Assembly (NCBI GenBank): GCA_003251995.1
Contig: QKDT01000373.1
Location: 1 to 6,610 of the forward strand
Direction: 5' to 3'
Length of the DNA: 6,610 nucleotides
Origin: Desulfovibrio desulfuricans
Lineage (GTDB): Bacteria > Desulfobacterota > Desulfovibrionia > Desulfovibrionales > Desulfovibrionaceae
In this document: one piece after another, positions 4,101 through 6,610 of the stretch
Layout: each line of letters begins with the position of its first letter
How positions within the stretch are numbered: position 1 is the first letter of the stretch
Translations under genes and position numbers: made by a program
Notes under the pieces: generated by a model
What the model saw: the letters and a program-made list of their open reading frames with translations, nothing else
Databases searched by the model: none
Told to the model about the DNA's origin: nothing

Positions 4101-6610
4101 ACCTGCTTCGCAACGCACCAATATACTTGATGTAAACTCGCCAAGCACGTTGTTCACAGCGCGGTGGAACGGCAGACGGGTGAACACAGGGGCGTTGACA
4201 GTCAAACTGGAAGACCGGCTCCAAAGGCCCAGAACATCCGCATAGGCCGTGAGCAGCACAGAAGAAAATGTTACCCCATGCCGCCCTGCGGTAGCTTTGA
4301 GAGCTTGCCACAAGTCTGGAGCCATCCGGTAGTCATGCCTGGCAAACCTGGGTTTTTCTATGCATTCTGGCTGTTTTGCCAGCGGCAGTTCCGGGGCAGG
4401 CGGCAACAGTTTTGCCTCCGCTTCCCAATAGGCTTCTGCCTGCTGGTAGGCATCTGTTTTACGGTAGCGCTCCAGCGCGGAAATATAGTCACGGAAGGAG
4501 ATTTCTTCCGACGGCAGGGGGTGATCGGGGTTATGGTACAAAGCCGCCCATTCTGCCAGAAGGATACTGATGCTCCTTCCATCCATCACCACATTGTCCA
4601 AAAGCACATGCAAACGCCGCATGCTGCCAGGCAGCAACGAAACCTCCACATCAAACAGAGGCCACTGCATGGGATCATGCACCTTGTGCGAAAGCCTGCC
4701 GCGTATGCCCGCCAGCGCATCATCCCGCTCAGCGTCAGTCAGGCCCGTCAGGTCATGCGCCGTAATACTGAAATCCGGCGCATGTTCAAGCACCCGCTGC
4801 AAGCCGTCCTCGCCAATAATGGTTCTCAGGGTGTCGTGTCGGGCTATCAGCCGCAGCCATGCGTTTTGGAGCCGCTCCACATCAAGATTTTCGCAATCAA
4901 ATTCAATGTATCCCTGGCAGGCGGTATTGCCCAAGGCCATTTCCTGACGGCGACCAATCCAGTAGGCCCGCTGCACGTCCGTCAGACTGAAAGGTTCGTA
5001 CCTCTTGTGCGGCTCTGGAATAAACAGATCTGCAAGCGATTTTGCGGTACTGTTCCCCAGTTTCAGGTCTGGCAGCAACTTGGCAGCAATGTTTTCAACA
5101 GTGAAATTCTGAAGCAGGCTGCTTGGCGAAATCTTGATATCCAGGTCTTTCTCAAGCCCATCTGTCATCTCTATGAACATCAGGGAGTCTATACCCAGAT
5201 CAAAGAGGCTTGCGGTGCGGTCAATGGATTCCGCTCCTGTCTTCAGCAGTGCGGCAAAACGCTCTTTAAGCCACGCTTCCAGCATGGAGCGCCGTTCGTT
5301 TTCTCCGTTGGCGCTTCGCAGAGATGAGAGGATGTGTGACCGCTCCGCAACTGGGCTGACCGTATTGACGCCATGCTCGGCGGGCACGACCGATTGCGCC
5401 GCCCCCCTGCCGCAAAATCGGGAAAAATAGGCAGGAACGCGCTCCCCGTACTGCCTGAGCAGACGTGACCAATCGACCTTCATCACCGCCAGATGCGCCG
5501 TATCTCTGCCAAGAACAGCGTTCAGCAGAGCCATGCCTTCAGCGGGTGAAAACCCGTATAGCCCGCCGTTGCGCAGGTGGTCAGCCTGGGCAGGATCGGA
5601 AACCGTGCCGATGTCCTTCCACGCCCCCCAACTGATGGAAAGCGCGGGCAACCCCTGATTGCGCCGCCAGTGGGCAAGTGCGTCCAGATAGGTATTGGCG
5701 GCAACATAATGAGGCAAGCTGTACGGCGGAGCAATACTGACCGAGGAGGAAAAGAACACCATCCTGTCCAGCGTCAGTTTGCGCTCCTCGGAAAGACGGT
5801 GGAGATTCCATGCCCCAAGAACCTTTGGAGCCATAATCTGCCAGAAGGCGGGCCAGGGATCGCGTTCATCCGCACTGCTGACGCGCTTGACCACGGCGCA
5901 GTGGTATATTGCGCGTATTGCGGCCTGTGATTCCAGATGTGCAGATGCCTGTTCAAGCGCGGAGTAGTCCGTCACGTCGGCCTGAACGCAAACAAGACTT
6001 GCCCCCATTGCGCCGGTTTTTTCTATCTCTGCAATCGCTTGCAGTTCTTCCGGGCTAGGCGCGCGGCGGCTGAACAACGCTATGCGCAGAAACCCCTGGG
6101 AAACCAGCTCCCTGGCCAAGGTCATTCCTATGCCGCCCAGACCTCCCACAATAACCTGCCAGCCATCTGTGTCTGGCGTTTTACCGCATTGGGGAAGGTC
6201 CACAATAGCACGGCGCTCAAGCCTTGGCACCAGCCACTGCCCCCCATCGATGGCGTTGAGCTCTTCAGATTCTCCGCTTTCAAGCAGATCAAATAGAGTG
6301 CTTATGGTTTCGGCTGACGCATCGGCAAGGTCAAACTGGCGCAGCCCCAGTTCCGGGTGCCCCATGGACACAACACGGTTCATCCCCCAATAGGTGGCCT
6401 GGGCCGGATGCAGCACAGTGCGCGCGGCCCCCTTGGTCAATGTAGCCCATTGCCATTTTGTTCCGGTCAGTTCTCTGGCGGTAAACAGCGAAAGCAGATG
6501 GAGCATTCCACCGCAAAGGCGCTGTTGCTCCGCGCAGTTTGTGTTGTGCGCTGTTTCGCTCAAGGCTCTTGCGTCAAGCACGGTGCAGAGGGTCTGCCCA
6601 TCTGTCCACT
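1185..6610 (-). CDS. Hybrid PKS/NRPS megasynthase, C-terminal part (KR-ACP-Cy-A-PCP-TE), 5' end outside window
   Basis: This is the end of a multidomain assembly-line enzyme that reduces a polyketide intermediate, joins it to cysteine, closes a thiazoline ring and releases the product. The reading frame is open to the right edge and 1807 residues are visible before the TGA at 1185-1187. Residues here are numbered from the Val (GTG) codon at 6579-6581. Domains in order: ketoreductase (to ~387), acyl carrier protein (~430-503, phosphopantetheine Ser466), heterocyclization domain (~528-958), cysteine-type adenylation domain (~984-1484), peptidyl carrier protein (~1506-1572, Ser1535) and thioesterase (~1588-1790, Cys1655). 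No stop or frameshift interrupts it. The N-terminal part, which should include at least a ketosynthase and acyltransferase (or a trans-AT arrangement) and possibly DH, ER or MT domains, is not visible. The arrangement resembles yersiniabactin HMWP1 but carries its own A domain. The protein is expected to be cytoplasmic and to need a phosphopantetheinyl transferase. The product is inferred to be a thiazoline-containing polyketide, possibly a metallophore. Confidence 0.97.
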   Translation of the reverse strand, partial: WTDGQTLCTVLDARALSETAHNTNCAEQQRLCGGMLHLLSLFTARELTGTKWQWATLTKGAARTVLHPAQATYWGMNRVVSMGHPELGLRQFDLADASAETISTLFDLLESGESEELNAIDGGQWLVPRLERRAIVDLPQCGKTPDTDGWQVIVGGLGGIGMTLARELVSQGFLRIALFSRRAPSPEELQAIAEIEKTGAMGASLVCVQADVTDYSALEQASAHLESQAAIRAIYHCAVVKRVSSADERDPWPAFWQIMAPKVLGAWNLHRLSEERKLTLDRMVFFSSSVSIAPPYSLPHYVAANTYLDALAHWRRNQGLPALSISWGAWKDIGTVSDPAQADHLRNGGLYGFSPAEGMALLNAVLGRDTAHLAVMKVDWSRLLRQYGERVPAYFSRFCGRGAAQSVVPAEHGVNTVSPVAERSHILSSLRSANGENERRSMLEAWLKERFAALLKTGAESIDRTASLFDLGIDSLMFIEMTDGLEKDLDIKISPSSLLQNFTVENIAAKLLPDLKLGNSTAKSLADLFIPEPHKRYEPFSLTDVQRAYWIGRRQEMALGNTACQGYIEFDCENLDVERLQNAWLRLIARHDTLRTIIGEDGLQRVLEHAPDFSITAHDLTGLTDAERDDALAGIRGRLSHKVHDPMQWPLFDVEVSLLPGSMRRLHVLLDNVVMDGRSISILLAEWAALYHNPDHPLPSEEISFRDYISALERYRKTDAYQQAEAYWEAEAKLLPPAPELPLAKQPECIEKPRFARHDYRMAPDLWQALKATAGRHGVTFSSVLLTAYADVLGLWSRSSSLTVNAPVFTRLPFHRAVNNVLGEFTSSILVRCEAGRGMPFADKVKAVQQRVFDGLKFCQVSGVEVMRRKIRDGASSRSVRMPVVFTSTFGLAKKADTGFASSIEGFSSLGREVFNISQTPQVWIDNHVHDRDGTLSIYWDVVEELFPAGMIASMFAAYCGTLERLAKDDAAWMDDVPAEFEVKVEQPLPLKEKAQLLHAGFVRNAAQYPDHTAVIDADRVMTYGELFREAATLAGRIGALIAPKNHEIPLVAVALPRGHQQAVAVLAVLFAGAAYVPIDPDWPLPRRKAVLDEARPACVVTAVGEDTENWNSLPICKIFDHATENGDQTKAPDSFLRTDPGSLAYVIFTSGTTGVPKGVMMSHAAAMVTIDEINRRFCVTERDRVLALSALTFDLSVYDFFGIWAAGGAAVMPPESSIRRPDAWRVLMEQHGVTVWNSVPMFWQMLLESGEIPQTPPRLALLSGDSIPVGLPAESARQFPTTHMVSLGGATEAGIWSICHEMAQDDPQPGWQSIPYGKALAGQSFQVRHEDMRICPEHVAGELYIGGAALALGYLHNPELTASRFVHSPSGGERLYKTGDMGVRHADGAIEFLGRLDTQVKVGGFRIELGDVEAALTALPDVALCAAVLAVSGQLAAFVVPSNTPIAPTAEALQKALGETLPRYMVPALIRVVDRMPLTPNGKIDRRALAELAGQAVAHTQGSVPSSTFSYSSSEAMLCDVWREVLGVPVAPVDNVFALGADSLGAVRAEALVKKRYGLKLPLQTVFDHPVVSEMANCLDKSLLPNVDTLRPSASSDVLFCLGDAVTDGNSFHDFARYWSLGSVKTVSVMPMKNDTLETVITRLCHHISLAQPQGAVRVAGYCAGGLLAWLVAEHLQEMGRVVDRLVLIDCMPLPSGIHNDAGVLEGIVLGMAGRTSPELLENLGGLCALLEGVEYKKTHVPCAFVESQEIVGQGQGLEFWHCRAERFHKISSPGTHANCLKRKQLLMWLGEFVDWFETAGEAQHV
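1199..1203 (-). promoter_or_regulatory. Ribosome binding site of the type II thioesterase
   Basis: GGAGG (within GGGGGAGG on the minus strand) lies six bases before the ATG at 1192. It sits inside the last codons of the megasynthase. It decides the start of the thioesterase and, with the 8-base overlap, suggests translational coupling so that editing enzyme and megasynthase are made together. Confidence 0.8.
1212..1820 (-). other. Terminal thioesterase (TE) domain with a cysteine nucleophile
   Basis: An alpha/beta-hydrolase release domain at the C-terminus, about 200 residues and slightly compact for a type I TE. The nucleophile elbow is GYCAGG (1653-1658), with Cys1655 encoded by TGC at 1617-1619 where most such domains have Ser. 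The probable triad is completed by Asp1682 (VLIDCMP) and His1769 (SPGTHANC). Release may be by hydrolysis, giving a thiazoline-4-carboxylic acid, or by cyclization; the sequence does not say which. Cys-type TEs are a known minority and include strained-ring-forming enzymes of the obafluorin and sulfazecin pathways. The TE is followed by about eight residues before the stop. Confidence 0.92.
1866..2066 (-). other. Peptidyl carrier protein (PCP) domain
   Basis: Holds the cysteinyl and later the thiazolinyl thioester. The attachment site is Ser1535 (codon 1977-1979, TCT) in ALGADSL, a variant of the usual LGGDS in which the second Gly is Ala. Flanking features are CDVWREVLG (1511-1519) before the site and LPLQTVFDHP (1553-1562) after it, as in NRPS carrier domains. 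A linker of about 20 residues rich in Ser/Thr (1490-1506) joins it to the A domain. Confidence 0.93.
2130..3632 (-). other. Adenylation (A) domain, predicted L-cysteine specific
   Basis: Activates an amino acid as its adenylate and loads it on the adjacent PCP. Core motifs: A3 FTSGTTGVPKG (1140-1150), A5 GGATEAGIW (1280-1288), A7 YKTGD (1368-1372), A8 GRLDTQVKVGGFRIELGDVE (1386-1405) and A10 NGKIDRR with Lys1475. Aligning to the GrsA-Phe pocket by these motifs gives Asp1186, Leu1187, Tyr1190, Asn1229, Leu1253, Ser1255, Leu1279, Ile1287, Trp1288 and Lys1475. The code DLYNLSLIWK is the published cysteine code of pyochelin synthetases and differs by one residue from that of HMWP2. There is no insertion between A8 and A10, so it lacks the methyltransferase/epimerase-like insert found in PchE and HMWP2. 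The specificity assignment is inference from the code, strongly supported by the adjacent Cy domain. Confidence 0.95.
3708..5000 (-). other. Heterocyclization (Cy) domain
   Basis: A condensation-family variant that forms the amide between the ACP-bound acyl chain and PCP-bound cysteine, then cyclodehydrates it to a thiazoline. The diagnostic DxxxxDxxS motif is present (Asp662, Asp667, Ser670, in LLDNVVMDGRS) in place of the HHxxxDG of ordinary condensation domains. Other Cy-type signatures are FSLTDVQRAYWIGR at 531-544, RHDTLRT at 581-587, the NAPVFTRLPFH and NNVLGEFTS blocks at 796-818, PVVFTS at 874-879 and SQTPQVWIDN at 909-918. Studies of other Cy domains place the Thr and Asp used for dehydration in those last two blocks. 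The C-terminal WDVVEELFP (931-939) is typical of the pyochelin/yersiniabactin/thiazole clade. No methyltransferase is inserted. Confidence 0.95.
5073..5294 (-). other. Acyl carrier protein (ACP) domain
   Basis: Carrier domain of the last polyketide module. The LGIDSL motif places the phosphopantetheine attachment at Ser466 (codon 5184-5186, TCC). Helical sequence on both sides (MLEAWLKERFAALL before, FIEMTDGLEKDL after) fits the four-helix carrier fold. It holds the reduced polyketide chain that the following Cy domain takes as donor. A roughly 40-residue linker without recognisable motifs separates it from the KR. Confidence 0.93.
5421..6610 (-). other. Ketoreductase (KR) domain, 5'-truncated
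   Basis: NADPH-dependent reduction of the ACP-bound beta-keto group to a hydroxyl. The visible part begins inside the structural (pseudo-Rossmann) subdomain, marked by PAQATYWGMNRVVSMGHPEL at residues 59-78. The catalytic subdomain follows, with the nucleotide-binding GGLGGIG loop at 146-152. The catalytic tetrad looks intact by alignment to known PKS KRs: Lys253 (in APKV), Ser279 (in FFSSS), Tyr292 and Asn296 (in YVAAN). The usual type-B LDD motif is replaced by a VKR-type sequence near residues 231-233. The type-A Trp expected about eight residues before the Tyr is also absent. The domain therefore looks active, but its stereochemical type is unclear. DH or ER domains, if present, would lie upstream, outside the window. 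Confidence 0.93.

Noticed and set aside
4164..5327. A 387-codon open frame on the plus strand
   Set aside because: It is antisense to the ACP and Cy domains and its translation matches no family I recognise. It is another shadow frame.
6579..6581. GTG as the start of the megasynthase
   Set aside because: The frame stays open upstream to the window edge and the visible sequence starts in the middle of a KR structural subdomain, so this is an internal Val codon.

Overview
The window is a fully coding, single-direction piece of a secondary-metabolite operon on the minus strand, transcribed from the right edge toward the left. It holds three overlapping genes: the C-terminal part of a hybrid polyketide/nonribosomal peptide megasynthase (right edge to 1185), a complete stand-alone type II thioesterase (1192 to 431), and the first 144 codons of a medium-chain dehydrogenase/reductase that resembles crotonyl-CoA carboxylase/reductase (434 to the left edge). 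Each junction overlaps by a few bases and each downstream start has a good Shine-Dalgarno sequence, so the genes are almost certainly co-transcribed and translationally coupled. There is no intergenic DNA, and I see no RNA gene, repeat, mobile element or CRISPR array. The operon's promoter, first gene(s) and end all lie outside the window.

The megasynthase fragment reads KR - ACP - heterocyclization (Cy) - adenylation (A) - PCP - thioesterase (TE). The A-domain pocket residues read D-L-Y-N-L-S-L-I-W-K, the cysteine code known from pyochelin synthetases and close to that of yersiniabactin HMWP2. The Cy domain carries the DxxxxDxxS signature. The inferred chemistry is: a polyketide beta-keto group is reduced by the KR, the chain is condensed with PCP-bound cysteine, the cysteine is cyclodehydrated to a thiazoline, and the terminal TE releases the product. 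The stand-alone thioesterase probably clears mis-primed or stalled carrier proteins. The CCR-like protein may supply an unusual alkylmalonyl-CoA extender unit or act as an enoyl reductase.

The layout recalls the tail of yersiniabactin HMWP1 (KR-ACP-Cy-...-PCP-TE) followed by a YbtT-like thioesterase. It differs in having its own cysteine A domain, no methyltransferase in the visible Cy-to-PCP stretch, no thiazolinyl reductase gene next door, and a CCR-like gene instead. The most unusual residue is the TE nucleophile, which is cysteine (G-Y-C-A-G-G) rather than serine.

The organism is a moderately GC-rich bacterium with strong Shine-Dalgarno sites. The family resemblance is to siderophore/metallophore systems of Gram-negative bacteria (Enterobacterales, Pseudomonas). 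A desulfovibrio-like or other proteobacterial host is possible, but the sequence alone does not fix the taxon.
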